A stretch of DNA of 64,000 bases from Rhizobium freirei PRF 81 (GTDB taxonomy: Bacteria; Pseudomonadota; Alphaproteobacteria; Rhizobiales; Rhizobiaceae): assembly GCF_000359745.1 (NCBI RefSeq), contig NZ_AQHN01000083.1, positions 124,001 through 188,000 of the forward strand, read 5' to 3'. The translations under genes were made by a program, and so were the position numbers. The notes under the pieces are model-generated. The model was given only the letters and a program-made list of their open reading frames with translations, had not been told where the DNA came from and made no database searches. Within the stretch, counting starts at the first letter, position 1. Each line of letters starts with the position of its first letter. Shown one piece after another: positions 17,150 through 25,810 of the stretch.

Positions 17150-18025
17150 GCTGTTGCTCGCGATGAGGGTGCAGAAATTCCCGCTGTTCCAGGTTGCGTA
17201 ACAGTGGCGAAAACGCCGCTTGACGGCATCAGACATCTCCGCAAGCGTCACTTCGTTCCTGTTCATGACGGTCAACACCGCCGCCTTTTTTTCCATGATG
17301 TCAGCCGGGTCGAAGAAGCGTGCTTTGAAGCCGTGATCTTTCTGCAATTCGCGGCGCTGATATTCATCGATTTCAGCGTTTTTGAACTTTTCGACGAAGA
17401 GGAAGAGTCCATCATCCTTCAGATGCTGCGAGACGAAGTCGATCTGATCGGGTCGGTTCGGTGAATACATCTGGAATGTCGTATCCTCGAGAATGATGTC
17501 GAAGCCGGAAGCGAACTTGGCCAGATCCTGCCGTAAACGCAGCAGATCTCTCCTCAGATGATGGAACGGGCCGTGAAAAAACGTGGCATGTGGTGGATCG
17601 CCGTAGGCCATGAAGCTTCGATGATTTTCGACGTTGGGGCTGCATGACAGGCTTTCGACACGGCCCTCAGCCAATTCGGAAATCGTCCGCGCCATTGTGC
17701 CTTCGGCTGTGCCGAGCGAATATAGGTTGAGCGGTCCTGGCATATCCCGAGCATATCGGAGGATCGCGTGCCCGAGACGGCATTCCTCCTCCAACCGGTA
17801 GGGAATGCTTGCATGGTAATGTTGGTCGAATGGTCCGCGGCGCTGTTCGTGCAGTCGGATGAAGCGGTCGAGAAGCGTGTCATCACCCAACAGTCTCCGG
17901 TCCACCTGCGGCTGAATGATCGGATTTCCCGACCGGCCGGCAGCCGTTGCGGCAAAGAAACTGGCGAGTTCGTTTAAACGCGGCGCGCGTTCGCACTCTT
18001 CGAAGAATAAGGAGAAATCCCGCAT
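17057..18025 (-). CDS. SAM-dependent methyltransferase-like protein
   Basis: The 322-residue product has a class I methyltransferase core: GPLNLYSLGTAEGTMARTI resembles the glycine-rich SAM loop, FDIILEDTTFQMYS the post-beta-4 region, and KDDGLFLFVEKFKN a beta-5 segment. It looks distantly like CmoA-type or natural-product methyltransferases; substrate unknown. I prefer ATG 18023-18025, which has GGAG six bases upstream; ATG 18037 and in-frame codons to 18142 are alternatives. The last ~12 residues (SAVDDVMDGLVF) are read antisense through the phage gene start, so the native 3' end may have been replaced. It diverges from the AraC gene. Confidence 0.6.
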   Translation of the reverse strand: MRDFSLFFEECERAPRLNELASFFAATAAGRSGNPIIQPQVDRRLLGDDTLLDRFIRLHEQRRGPFDQHYHASIPYRLEEECRLGHAILRYARDMPGPLNLYSLGTAEGTMARTISELAEGRVESLSCSPNVENHRSFMAYGDPPHATFFHGPFHHLRRDLLRLRQDLAKFASGFDIILEDTTFQMYSPNRPDQIDFVSQHLKDDGLFLFVEKFKNAEIDEYQRRELQKDHGFKARFFDPADIMEKKAAVLTVMNRNEVTLAEMSDAVKRRFRHCYATWNSGNFCTLIASNSLPNIDRFMSGLIRPATPVSAVDDVMDGLVF

Positions 18026-18285
18026 GTCGTGCTCCATTGTTCGGCACGTATCGATGCTCTTGCTGCGAGAGCTGATAGCTGCTGCTCCATCGAGGAGAAC
18101 GAGCATGTGCGGGGGCACAGTTGCAGGACGGTTCGCCTTCAACCGTCATAATTCTGTTATTCTTTCAAAAAACTGTCATAAAATTTTACGTTGCAGCAGA
18201 CAAATGGAAATCCCGCCATAGTTCGTAGAGGAGGATGCCGCCGGTGAGCGGGCGTCCGTGAGTCTGTTGATTTGGAGAGCTTTGG

Positions 18286-19176
18286 ATGGTTGGTCCTGCA
18301 GCGTTTGACCCAGGTACGATCAGGCGCGCAGACCATTCCGCATTTGCCCATGAATACAGCTGCTGGCGATCCGTGCGTGCGGACCTGGTGAGCAGAACCG
18401 GTGTTGGACGACAGGAAACAAGCATTGCCGCGGACGACCATGCGGTCCTTTTGAACATGCTGGGTGTTGCAAAAGTGGGCGAAGATTATGTGGATGACCG
18501 CAGGGTCGCATTTACGCAAAGGCAGACAGGATCGCTGTCGTTTATTCCGGCTGACCACAGCTGGAGCGGTTGGGACGATGGTGATCCGACGGCCGCCTAC
18601 CTGTTCATCACCATTGGCAAGAAGTTTATCCTGGATCACTTCGAGCATGTACCCGGAACGGATCTTGACCGGCTAGTGCCGGCGCTCGGTTTTGAGGATC
18701 CGTTGATCCAATACGCCGCCAGAAGCATTCGCTCTGAGATTGGGCAGCGGGATCCCTTGAGTCATATGATGGTCGAGGACCATGCGAGGACGATTTTCGG
18801 GCGCCTGTTCCGTCGCTCGGGTCAGAAGCGCCACTATGTCAAGGGCGGACTGTCGCCTGCGGTTCTGAAGCGTGTGATCGACAGGATTGAGGCTTCATTG
18901 GACGGTTCATTGAGCATGGCCGAACTTGCCCAGGAGGCGGGTTTGAGCGAGCATTATTTGTCGAAGGCGTTTCGGCTTTCGATGGGTTTGCCGCCACACG
19001 CTTTCATCATTCGTAGACGATTGGAGCGGGCGAGCGAAATGCTCCGGTACTCGAGCCGCACGATAACCGAGATCGCCTATGCATGCGGCTTTTCCAGCCC
19101 CAGCCACCTTGCGGCAGCTTTCCGTCGTGTGATCGGCATCACGCCCAAGCAATATAGGGCTGACTGGAAGACTTAA
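18286..19176 (+). CDS. AraC-family transcriptional regulator
   Basis: A 296-residue protein with an N-terminal sensing region (~1-185) and a C-terminal double helix-turn-helix (~195-292). The latter is seen in LSMAELAQEAGLSEHYLSKAF and TITEIAYACGFSSPSHLAAAF, ending with the family's GITPKQYRADW. The N-terminus (HSWSGWDDGDPTAAYLFITI) is not a recognisable AraC arabinose cupin but is of the size seen in activators of secondary-metabolite or siderophore genes. It lies between the divergent methyltransferase-like gene and the MFS gene and is a plausible activator of both. Confidence 0.85.
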   Translation: MVGPAAFDPGTIRRADHSAFAHEYSCWRSVRADLVSRTGVGRQETSIAADDHAVLLNMLGVAKVGEDYVDDRRVAFTQRQTGSLSFIPADHSWSGWDDGDPTAAYLFITIGKKFILDHFEHVPGTDLDRLVPALGFEDPLIQYAARSIRSEIGQRDPLSHMMVEDHARTIFGRLFRRSGQKRHYVKGGLSPAVLKRVIDRIEASLDGSLSMAELAQEAGLSEHYLSKAFRLSMGLPPHAFIIRRRLERASEMLRYSSRTITEIAYACGFSSPSHLAAAFRRVIGITPKQYRADWKT

Positions 19177-19289
19177 CCCCGCCAAAGGATCTGAACAGAT
19201 TACAGCAGGATTTTGAAAGTGGCGTTTCGCGTCATCCTCTAACTTCACCGCCGCGCACGCGATGCGTCTCCATTTTTGGCGGCACCCAC

Positions 19290-20543
19290 ATGAATCAAGA
19301 TGCCAACATTGCACCGGACCTCGGCCCAGACCGCAGCGGATCGCGCCCCGCGCGGCGCTTCTTTTTGCTGAGCGCATTCTTTGCGGCAACAGGGCGCAAC
19401 GCCTACTATGTCGGTGCAATTTGGGTGCTAGCGGCGTCGGGTAGCGATGCCGGTTCCATTGCCCTGTTCCTGGCCCTCGGTAGCATCTCGGAATTTCTGG
19501 CGAGTGCGCCGGCCGGATATCTCGTCGATCGCTTTGATCGCCGGGGGTTCTGCATGGCGAGCGATGGGCTCAGGATCGCAATCTTGCTGATGACATCCGC
19601 TGCACTTGTCCTGCACGAGCCCGACTACGCCCTTTATGGCTCAGTGATTTTCTACGCTATGGCCGACCGGCTGTATCTTACGGCCTCCTCGGCAATCGTG
19701 CCGTCGATTACGCGATCTGACAGCCTAGTGGCCTTCAATTCACTAGCATATGTCGCCATGCAGGCAGGCAACATGATGGCAGCAATAGCAGCCGGCTGGC
19801 TTCTCGTCGTCTCACCCCTGACGTCGTGCTTCCTCTTTGCGTCAGGCACATTTGCCGTTTCGATGCTCTGCATGTTCCGAACCACTAGCGGCCATCGAAT
19901 TGCGCCGGCCGATCGTCGCAAACCTGCGCAAGCTTCCTTGGAAACGTCCGAAGGCGAGGGGACGAACCGCCTGCCGCCGCGTCTTGTTGTCAGTTATGTG
20001 TTGATTTACGCGATGGGCATGCTGATCAGCGCGGTCATATCGAAGTTTGTGCAGCAGGAACTCCGGGGGACTTCCCTGGATTTCGGCATGCTGGAATTCT
20101 GCTGGTCGGCCGGTGCGATCATCAGCATGCTGATCTTGACGCTCAGGCGGTTCCGCGCTGCCGATGGCCGATCGATTCCGATCATCGTTCTTTTGTCGGG
20201 CGCGGCCATGGCAATTTTCTATCCAACGCGGAATCTCGACATTGCCTTCGCATTGATGGCGCTCCTCGGTGCTGGCTATAACTTGTCGAGGGTCCTGATC
20301 GATGTCGAGATACAAGGGCTCGTATCGAGCGCAAAGCTGGGACGAGCGAAAGGTTGGATACACGCCGCCTGTATGGGTTTGAGTCTTCTTGTCTATGCAG
20401 GGCTCGCAATTTCCGGTGACGCGCTCGATCCCTCGGCTACGTTCCTTATTTTTGGAAGTGGAATGATGGCCTGCATTGTCGCCGGCTATGCACTGAGCTT
20501 TGCGAAACATAGAGCCTCATCACGTCGGAGTATGCCGTCATGA
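19290..20543 (+). CDS. MFS transporter, exporter-like (EntS/DHA3 type)
   Basis: A 417-residue membrane protein with about ten to twelve hydrophobic segments. The loop between segments 2 and 3 reads AGYLVDRFDRRG, the typical MFS motif A region (G.L.DR.GRR). A central charged loop (ADRRKPAQASLETSEGEG) separates the two halves. The overall type recalls EntS-like exporters of siderophores. Its stop overlaps the start of the next gene in ATGA (20540-20543), so the two are made together. The substrate is not visible from sequence; export of the product of the coupled gene is an inference. Confidence 0.8.
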   Translation: MNQDANIAPDLGPDRSGSRPARRFFLLSAFFAATGRNAYYVGAIWVLAASGSDAGSIALFLALGSISEFLASAPAGYLVDRFDRRGFCMASDGLRIAILLMTSAALVLHEPDYALYGSVIFYAMADRLYLTASSAIVPSITRSDSLVAFNSLAYVAMQAGNMMAAIAAGWLLVVSPLTSCFLFASGTFAVSMLCMFRTTSGHRIAPADRRKPAQASLETSEGEGTNRLPPRLVVSYVLIYAMGMLISAVISKFVQQELRGTSLDFGMLEFCWSAGAIISMLILTLRRFRAADGRSIPIIVLLSGAAMAIFYPTRNLDIAFALMALLGAGYNLSRVLIDVEIQGLVSSAKLGRAKGWIHAACMGLSLLVYAGLAISGDALDPSATFLIFGSGMMACIVAGYALSFAKHRASSRRSMPS

Positions 20544-21949
20544 CAGAGCGAATGGATGCGGAGCTTTCCCAGCTCACAAAACATGCTGTATTGGATTTGA
20601 TTGGTGCGCTTTTTCCTTGGATCGCCGAATTCCGGCAACAGGACCTGGCGGACTATGCTCGGGCGGTGTTCGATGTCGAACCGCATGCAAGGAGTTGTGA
20701 AGCCCGGCGTCACGCGATGTCTCACTTTCGGCGATGCATTCGCAGGGCAGCCAGAACTGCGGGGTTTGCGGACCACCGTGCCAATGCCATTGCGGCGGAA
20801 ATCGCCAATGCCCCCGTCATGCAAGCCGGCCCACATCTGCATCTGCTGGTCGAGCCAGATGCCTATTACACACATCTCTTTAGTCTGATGGGGCTGAGCG
20901 CGCATCGTCGTTCGGCATATGTCTCTTATGCAGTGTCGACGGTCAAATTCGTTGAAAGAGGTCGAAAAGGTCCCGGTTGGTTAAAACTTGGTGGTGAGGC
21001 GATCAACGTGTTCGGGCTGAGCCGGAGCCGGATGATCCCCTACAGCATTCTCGCGCAAAATGGTCCCTATCGCTTCGCTCTTAAAAACGTCGATCGTGCC
21101 GGGCGTGATGGAGATCTGGTTGCGCGGCTGCGGTCCATATTGCCGCAATGTGAGTTCGCGTCCGCCGCGGTCGCGATCAAGCAGGCCAATGCAGAATTGT
21201 GGAGCCGATATTTCGACCCGGATATCGATTTCCTGCAGATTGACGATGAAGATGTGGCCGACCTCGTGGTCGAACATCTTCAGGATAAATTATCCTGGCT
21301 GGCTCGAAATCTGTTTGAGAAAACTGGGTTCTTGCAGAGCGTGCTCTCCTCCATCGAAGCCCTTGCAGGCGGTAACTGGCAGGGTTGGCTCAAGAATACC
21401 ACAGACTTGTTTTGGGGCAGCGATCGCGGCCGCCTTTTTCCCTTGCGGCTGGCGGGTTCCCGGCTTGAGGCAAGAGGATCGGAGGATTTTTCGCTCGAGT
21501 TTGTGGCGGATGCTGTGATCGAGGCGCTGCAGGCGCGCAAGATCATCCCGAACCTTCTTTTGATGCTTATTGTAACGGCGATATTGCCCGGCGTACGTGT
21601 CCTCGGCGGCAGCCGGCACATCGTGTACTACCCTCTCATGCGCTATGTCTTTTGTCGCGGACTCGATATGAACGAAGATCGGGAGCTATCCGAGACGATT
21701 GCTGCTGACCGAAATCCGGGTATCTGGGGACATCGCGTACTTTTGGAGAATGCCGAGCCCTTCTCGGAACTCGATATGCTGGGATCGGGCAATATCCGGG
21801 CGGCGCTGAGGAAATACGGTAGGCTGTCACTTGAGGGAGCCTGCGGTACTCTCGAAAGTTTTGCTGGCGATTCCTTATGGGCCTCGCTCAAGGCTCGTCA
21901 TAATGAAGGGGCAGTGGCCGTGAATGATCCCGAGTGGGCGTTTTCGTAG
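20540..21949 (+). CDS. Unrecognised 469-residue protein coupled to the MFS exporter
   Basis: I do not recognise this protein. It is soluble apart from one hydrophobic stretch (IPNLLLMLIVTAILPGVRVLG, ~335-355). Notable blocks are QAGPHLHLLVEPDAYYTHLFS (~95-115), VKFVERGRKGPGWLKLGG, HIVYYPLMRYVFCRGLDM and ADRNPGIWGHRVL. The His/Asp/Tyr-rich LHLLVEPDAYYTH block could be a substrate or metal site. It has no ATP-binding, condensation or PLP motif that I can see. Translational coupling to an exporter and nearness to a methyltransferase-like gene suggest a biosynthetic or modification enzyme. It overlaps the MFS stop by four bases and shows normal host-like codon use. Confidence 0.75.
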   Translation: MTERMDAELSQLTKHAVLDLIGALFPWIAEFRQQDLADYARAVFDVEPHARSCEARRHAMSHFRRCIRRAARTAGFADHRANAIAAEIANAPVMQAGPHLHLLVEPDAYYTHLFSLMGLSAHRRSAYVSYAVSTVKFVERGRKGPGWLKLGGEAINVFGLSRSRMIPYSILAQNGPYRFALKNVDRAGRDGDLVARLRSILPQCEFASAAVAIKQANAELWSRYFDPDIDFLQIDDEDVADLVVEHLQDKLSWLARNLFEKTGFLQSVLSSIEALAGGNWQGWLKNTTDLFWGSDRGRLFPLRLAGSRLEARGSEDFSLEFVADAVIEALQARKIIPNLLLMLIVTAILPGVRVLGGSRHIVYYPLMRYVFCRGLDMNEDRELSETIAADRNPGIWGHRVLLENAEPFSELDMLGSGNIRAALRKYGRLSLEGACGTLESFAGDSLWASLKARHNEGAVAVNDPEWAFS

Positions 21950-22089
21950 TGCACTTCATGATCAATCGTTAGCTTCGGCTTTCTGCGCATCTATCATAAG
22001 CATCCAAAGGCCAATACCTTCGAATATAAGCCTATGCGGCTAGCGCGTGATGCGCGTGCAACGAGGTCAAATGCAGTCTCGAGAAGGCG

Positions 22090-22338
22090 CTATTCAATAC
22101 GCGATATGGTCCGCAGGCCTTTGTAGGGATCGAAATCTAGAATCTCCGACAGTTCCAAAAATTCTATGACGTCAACTCTGCGTTGACCGCTCTCCAGCCG
22201 AGCGACGAAGGACTGATATTCTCCAAGTTTTCTGGCAAGCTCGAGCTGCGTCAGGCCGGCAGCTTCACGCTTTTCAATTATGAGCGCAATCAGCGCTTTA
22301 TGCCGTTCCGTGCCGAGTGTCTTCGCCACGTGTTCCAC
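22090..22338 (-). CDS. Small XRE-family DNA-binding protein
   Basis: An 82-residue protein with an XRE helix-turn-helix at ~18-72: REAAGLTQLELARKLGEYQSF, then VARLESGQRRVDVIEFLELSE. It has no extra domain beyond a short C-terminal FDPYKGLRTISRIE tail. Such stand-alone regulators are common on plasmids and beside toxin or restriction genes. No partner gene is apparent next to it. Confidence 0.8.
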   Translation of the reverse strand: MEHVAKTLGTERHKALIALIIEKREAAGLTQLELARKLGEYQSFVARLESGQRRVDVIEFLELSEILDFDPYKGLRTISRIE

Positions 22339-22564
22339 CCACCAGCGATTGAGATGGGCTCTTTCATTATATCTGATTTTCAGTTATCTTAAATTCAGAT
22401 ATTTTGGGTCGGCTCTGTGGCATTAGGCGCGGCCAGCTTTGCTGCTGGATGATGCCTGCGTCGCTGCCCGCATAGATCAAGGAATCAGGTGCGATGCATG
22501 ATCGAGTAAAAACCGTAGGCGAGAACGTGCCGCTATACCTAGCAAGACTGCAATCTCGAAGGGA

Positions 22565-22831
22565 TCAGGTGACCTTTCGCTTTCGCCCGGAACGAAGAGA
22601 CGGCGGTCGCGCGCCTTTGGGATCAACCTCCGCAAAAAGCTCAGAAACATTTACTGACATGACTCTTGCGAGGGCTTCCAACGTCGCAACAGTGACGTTT
22701 TCTCTGCCTCTCTCGACTCGACCAACGTATGAACGGTCGATTTCTGCTTCTAATGCCAAACGCTCTTGCGAGAGGCCTCTATCCACCCGAAGTCGCCTAA
22801 GATTCCAGCCGATGGTCCGTCGCGCGTCCAT
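22565..22831 (-). CDS. Small XRE-family DNA-binding protein
   Basis: An 88-residue protein with a clear XRE domain (LRRLRVDRGLSQERLALEAEI, then DRSYVGRVERGRENVTVATLE) and a basic, Pro-rich C-terminal tail (ARPPSLRSGRKRKVT). It is of the type that controls restriction-modification genes or mobile elements, but no such genes adjoin. It reads in the same direction as the regulator gene at 22090-22338. Confidence 0.8.
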   Translation of the reverse strand: MDARRTIGWNLRRLRVDRGLSQERLALEAEIDRSYVGRVERGRENVTVATLEALARVMSVNVSELFAEVDPKGARPPSLRSGRKRKVT

Positions 22832-22992
22832 CGTGCAACAGATGCATATTAGAGGCTTGACAATCGACGGACTGATAGTCCCTTATTAATCTCAACTGAG
22901 CGCGAGAACTATCTAAGAATGGTTGTAGCCGAGATCGGCACCGTGATCGGTCTTCCAAGGTATGAGGCGCTCTGACGCGGAGATTGACAGCA

Positions 22993-23469
22993 ATGCACGA
23001 TCGGGTAGCAAAGTTTGCGGGCAACTCTCGGCGCAACGGCTTTCGAGCCGAAGAGGAGAGCAACCAAGCGTCGCACCCGGTCGATGTTCATGTGGGGCAG
23101 CAGCTTCGCATCAGGCGGGTTCATTCCAACCTGTCTCAGACCGAACTCGGTCAGAAAGTTGGCCTGAGCTACCAGCAGGTCCAGAAATATGAGAGTGGCA
23201 AAAACCGCATCAGCGCGTCGATGCTCTACGATATCGCTGGCGGACTGAATGTGCCGGTGCGCTGCTTTTTCGACGGGTTGCCACAGCCGGGTTCAGGGGA
23301 GGGGGCGGCTATCGCTCCCGAGGCAGATGAGCGGATCGCTTATCTTGCCACCGCGGAAGGACGCCGATTTGTCGAGGAAATCCTCCGGCTGCCGCCAAAG
23401 CTCAGAACCCGGACGTTGGCGGTGATCAAGGCGATCGCTGGAGATGAAGACAACGGCGAGAGTGATTGA
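22993..23469 (+). CDS. XRE-family regulator (158 residues)
   Basis: The protein starts MHDRVAKFAGNSRRNG and has a central XRE domain (~37-95): GQQLRIRRVHSNLSQTELGQK, then LSYQQVQKYESGKNRISASML and GLNVPVRCFFDGLP. A C-terminal helical region (~105-150) follows with LATAEGRRFVEEILRLPPKLR. This length and the YQQVQKYESG.NRI signature fit a widespread rhizobial regulator type. ATG 22993 is preferred over the in-frame TTG at 22984. Confidence 0.8.
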   Translation: MHDRVAKFAGNSRRNGFRAEEESNQASHPVDVHVGQQLRIRRVHSNLSQTELGQKVGLSYQQVQKYESGKNRISASMLYDIAGGLNVPVRCFFDGLPQPGSGEGAAIAPEADERIAYLATAEGRRFVEEILRLPPKLRTRTLAVIKAIAGDEDNGESD

Positions 23470-23800
23470 AGCGGCTCATCAAGGAAGCTGCTTCTGAAAG
23501 GTGATTGAGAAGGAATGGTTCGGGCCTATCCAGGGGTAACCGTGACCTCGCGACCTTGTGCAGTGACATTGATCCGTCCGGCTTGAGCCCAGGTTCGGTC
23601 AAGTGCTGGCCGCTGCCGATCGAGATCAATCGTTCGGCTGCCGAGATTGGGTGAAGGTCGACTACGCACCGTTGGTTGCGCCCGAAGTCTACAGCGCTTC
23701 CCGAATGCCAGCATCCTCAATGTCTGAAACGTCTAGATCGACGGTGGCAGCGGTGATGAGGCTCTTTATCACTGGCCCAAGCTGTGCAGGAAAGTCCTCG
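23470..23800. other. Intergenic region with a possible gene remnant
   Basis: No complete gene. On the minus strand a frame ending at TAG (23689-23691) reads RYDEDFPAQLGPVIKSLITAA then TVDLDVSDIEDAGIREAL. This looks like the C-terminus of a real protein but has no start and runs into the end of hipA. It may be a remnant of a gene that once followed hipA. The rest shows nothing I can support. Confidence 0.3.
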
Positions 23801-25048
23801 TCATAGCGCCAGCGCCCGTGTGAGGTCGTTGTGCTCGAAAGCGCTGGCCATGCGGGTTATTTCGGCTGACCGGGCGCCAACTGCTTTTGCGGTTTCGCGC
23901 CAAGTCGCGGTCACCGTCGCAACTTCTTTGATGACCGCGCGGGCCTGAGTCAGTGTCAGCGCGAAATACTCCGACGCCTGCTCGAGCAGATCGAGCGAGC
24001 AGGTACCCTCGTCGAGGTCGATGTTCGTCGTCAGCACACGTGCCTTGAGATCTGTCGGCACTGGATTGAGGTCGTAAGCAGGCGAGAGGGACCATCCAGC
24101 CTTGCCGAGCCAGAGGAAGCCGTGGTTGCGCAGATGATCGTCGATGTTGGAGATCAGCACGTTGAAGACAACGCGCCTATAGAGCGCGTGGGCGTCCGTC
24201 TTTCCGCGCGCGCCATACTGCGCCAAGGCGTCGACAATCTCGGGGTAGCTGCCACCGTCACCATCCTTCGCGCCCAGCATCGCCATTGCGGACAAGAACG
24301 GGATGCGGATCGCGCCATCGCGATCGAAGCGTCGCGAGAGCATCAACGACTTGCCGGCGACTTCGACAAGTTCGTGTTGCGGGGTGGCGATGCCGGCTTG
24401 GCCCGCCAGCCTCAGCGCAATCTCCTCCCAGGTTTCCATGCTATAGTCGTCGGTCTCCTTCGGAAACTTCGCGATGGCGAGATGGCCATGTTGGTCGATG
24501 ACCGACGCCTTCGGCCGCGCACCGCCGAGGGAGGAGCCGGGCGCAAAGATGAGTTGAAGGTCTTCGTCCGTTTCCTCGTCCCGGAGAATCCGCTCGGTGA
24601 TCTGAAGCAGACGACCAAGCTCAATCAAGGCTGGCACGCCGGCCCTTATCGGCGCCTGGAAGGTCTCATCGCCGACCAAGCGGAACCGTAGCGCGCCGAG
24701 CCGCGTTTCATCTGCCACCCCGAGCAGGTAGTCACTTTCTGCGAGCGTACGAACGGTGCGGTTCTCGCGTTCGGCAAGACGACGCTCGGCGCGCTGCATG
24801 AGGCGGCGGCCCCAGGTATCTGGCGCGGAGTCCCCGATCGAACCGAAGGTGGTCAGTCCGGCAGGAGGAGCGAAGGCGCCACGCGTCAAAGCAAGTGCTG
24901 GTTCGAGCGAGAAGCGATGCGGATCCTCAAGCCATGCACTGTCGTACTCGAAGAGAATTGTTTCCGCGCCGCGGACGCGATTGCTTCTAGCCAATCCGAT
25001 TGGGCGCGTGCGGCCGTACAGATCAATATGCACCTCGAAGTCAGCCAT
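23801..25048 (-). CDS. HipA-like serine/threonine kinase toxin
   Basis: A 415-residue HipA-type kinase. N-terminal region: FEVHIDLYGRTRPIGLARSN; then TFGSIGDSAPDTWGRRLMQRA. The nucleotide loop is GSSLGGARPKASV, with a Lys in HLAIAKFPKE. The catalytic loop is NVLISNIDDHLRNHGFLWLG and the metal motif LSPAYDLNPVP. HipA kinases inactivate translation targets such as glutamyl-tRNA synthetase. ATG 25046-25048 overlaps the antitoxin stop by eight bases; the longer reading to 25102 lies inside the antitoxin gene. Which substrate it phosphorylates cannot be read from sequence. Confidence 0.85.
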   Translation of the reverse strand: MADFEVHIDLYGRTRPIGLARSNRVRGAETILFEYDSAWLEDPHRFSLEPALALTRGAFAPPAGLTTFGSIGDSAPDTWGRRLMQRAERRLAERENRTVRTLAESDYLLGVADETRLGALRFRLVGDETFQAPIRAGVPALIELGRLLQITERILRDEETDEDLQLIFAPGSSLGGARPKASVIDQHGHLAIAKFPKETDDYSMETWEEIALRLAGQAGIATPQHELVEVAGKSLMLSRRFDRDGAIRIPFLSAMAMLGAKDGDGGSYPEIVDALAQYGARGKTDAHALYRRVVFNVLISNIDDHLRNHGFLWLGKAGWSLSPAYDLNPVPTDLKARVLTTNIDLDEGTCSLDLLEQASEYFALTLTQARAVIKEVATVTATWRETAKAVGARSAEITRMASAFEHNDLTRALAL

Positions 25049-25376
25049 CGCGGGACGATCCGGCTGGTCGTTTAAGATGAACGTGCTTGGGCAGATCGGC
25101 ATTGGCCAGCGCCTGTCCGACGCTGTCGTTACTGATGTCGGCCAATTGGCTCAGACCTTCGAGCAGACCGAGAGCCTGAAGCACACTTGCATAGATGCCG
25201 ATACTGACATTGGTGTCGCCGGCTTCGACCCGTTGCAGGGTAGAGCGGGATGTGAAAGCACGCTCCGCCACGACCGCCATAGGCAGCTTGCGACGGCGGC
25301 GGGCGTCGTGGATGTCCGCGCCGAGCTTCCGCAAGGCGCGGCGTACGGCTGCCGGTGGGGTATGGGGAGTAGGCAT
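25041..25376 (-). CDS. HipB-like XRE antitoxin
   Basis: A 111-residue protein with an XRE domain (DIHDARRRRKLPMAVVAERAF, then TSRSTLQRVEAGDTNVSIGIY) followed by a short C-terminal tail that ends KHVHLKRPAGSSRDG. Order and overlap with the hipA-like gene identify it as the cognate antitoxin and autorepressor. TGCTAC (25378-25383) and GTAGCA (25410-25415) flank its promoter as an inverted repeat and could be its operator. Confidence 0.8.
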   Translation of the reverse strand: MPTPHTPPAAVRRALRKLGADIHDARRRRKLPMAVVAERAFTSRSTLQRVEAGDTNVSIGIYASVLQALGLLEGLSQLADISNDSVGQALANADLPKHVHLKRPAGSSRDG

Positions 25377-25810
25377 TTGCTACCTTCGCACTACAGATTA
25401 GACGAATATGTAGCACCAAGATTACAATCTATCCAGCCCAGACTAAAGTCGGTCCCGATGTTTACTAGCTGCGGGACTAATGGTTCCGCCAGAAAGCTAG
25501 CGGCAAAGCGTAGGGGCTGTCGACGCGCCCGAGTCCACCTCTCCAGCACGGCATCGTGCTGGAGTGCGCTAGCAGCACCTGAGGCGACCACGATCCATGG
25601 GCAGGAATTCTCAATCGGGCGCGTGAAATCCGCTATAGAGAGATGACGGTATTTTTCGGCGGGCCGCAGAGCGACATTAGGCAGCCGAAAACCCGTTTCG
25701 ATAGGCGATCGACTTCGATAGATACCGAAACCGCGCACAAATATTTCGTGTTTTTTCCCTTTAGGTGCGGCATCTCTAAAGCAGTCGAAGCCCGTGCTCT
25801 ATACCTGCTC
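25377..25810. other. Intergenic region, no supported gene
   Basis: The 434 bases between hipB (promoter side) and the 3' end of the capA-like gene carry the hipB promoter at the left. The rest is open on the minus strand (about 25391-25738) with sequence such as LRFAASFLAEPLVPQLVNIGT, but I see no family, no ribosome binding site and no coupling, so I do not call it. Confidence 0.4.

Noticed and set aside
22494..22530. MHDRV-type start similar to the regulator at 22993 (MHDRVAKFAG), suggesting a duplicated regulator
   Set aside because: Similarity ends after five residues and the frame then overlaps the minus-strand XRE gene; probably chance or a very short remnant.
25391..25738. 115-codon minus-strand frame between hipB and the capA-like gene
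   Set aside because: No ribosome binding site, no recognisable family and no coupling to neighbours.
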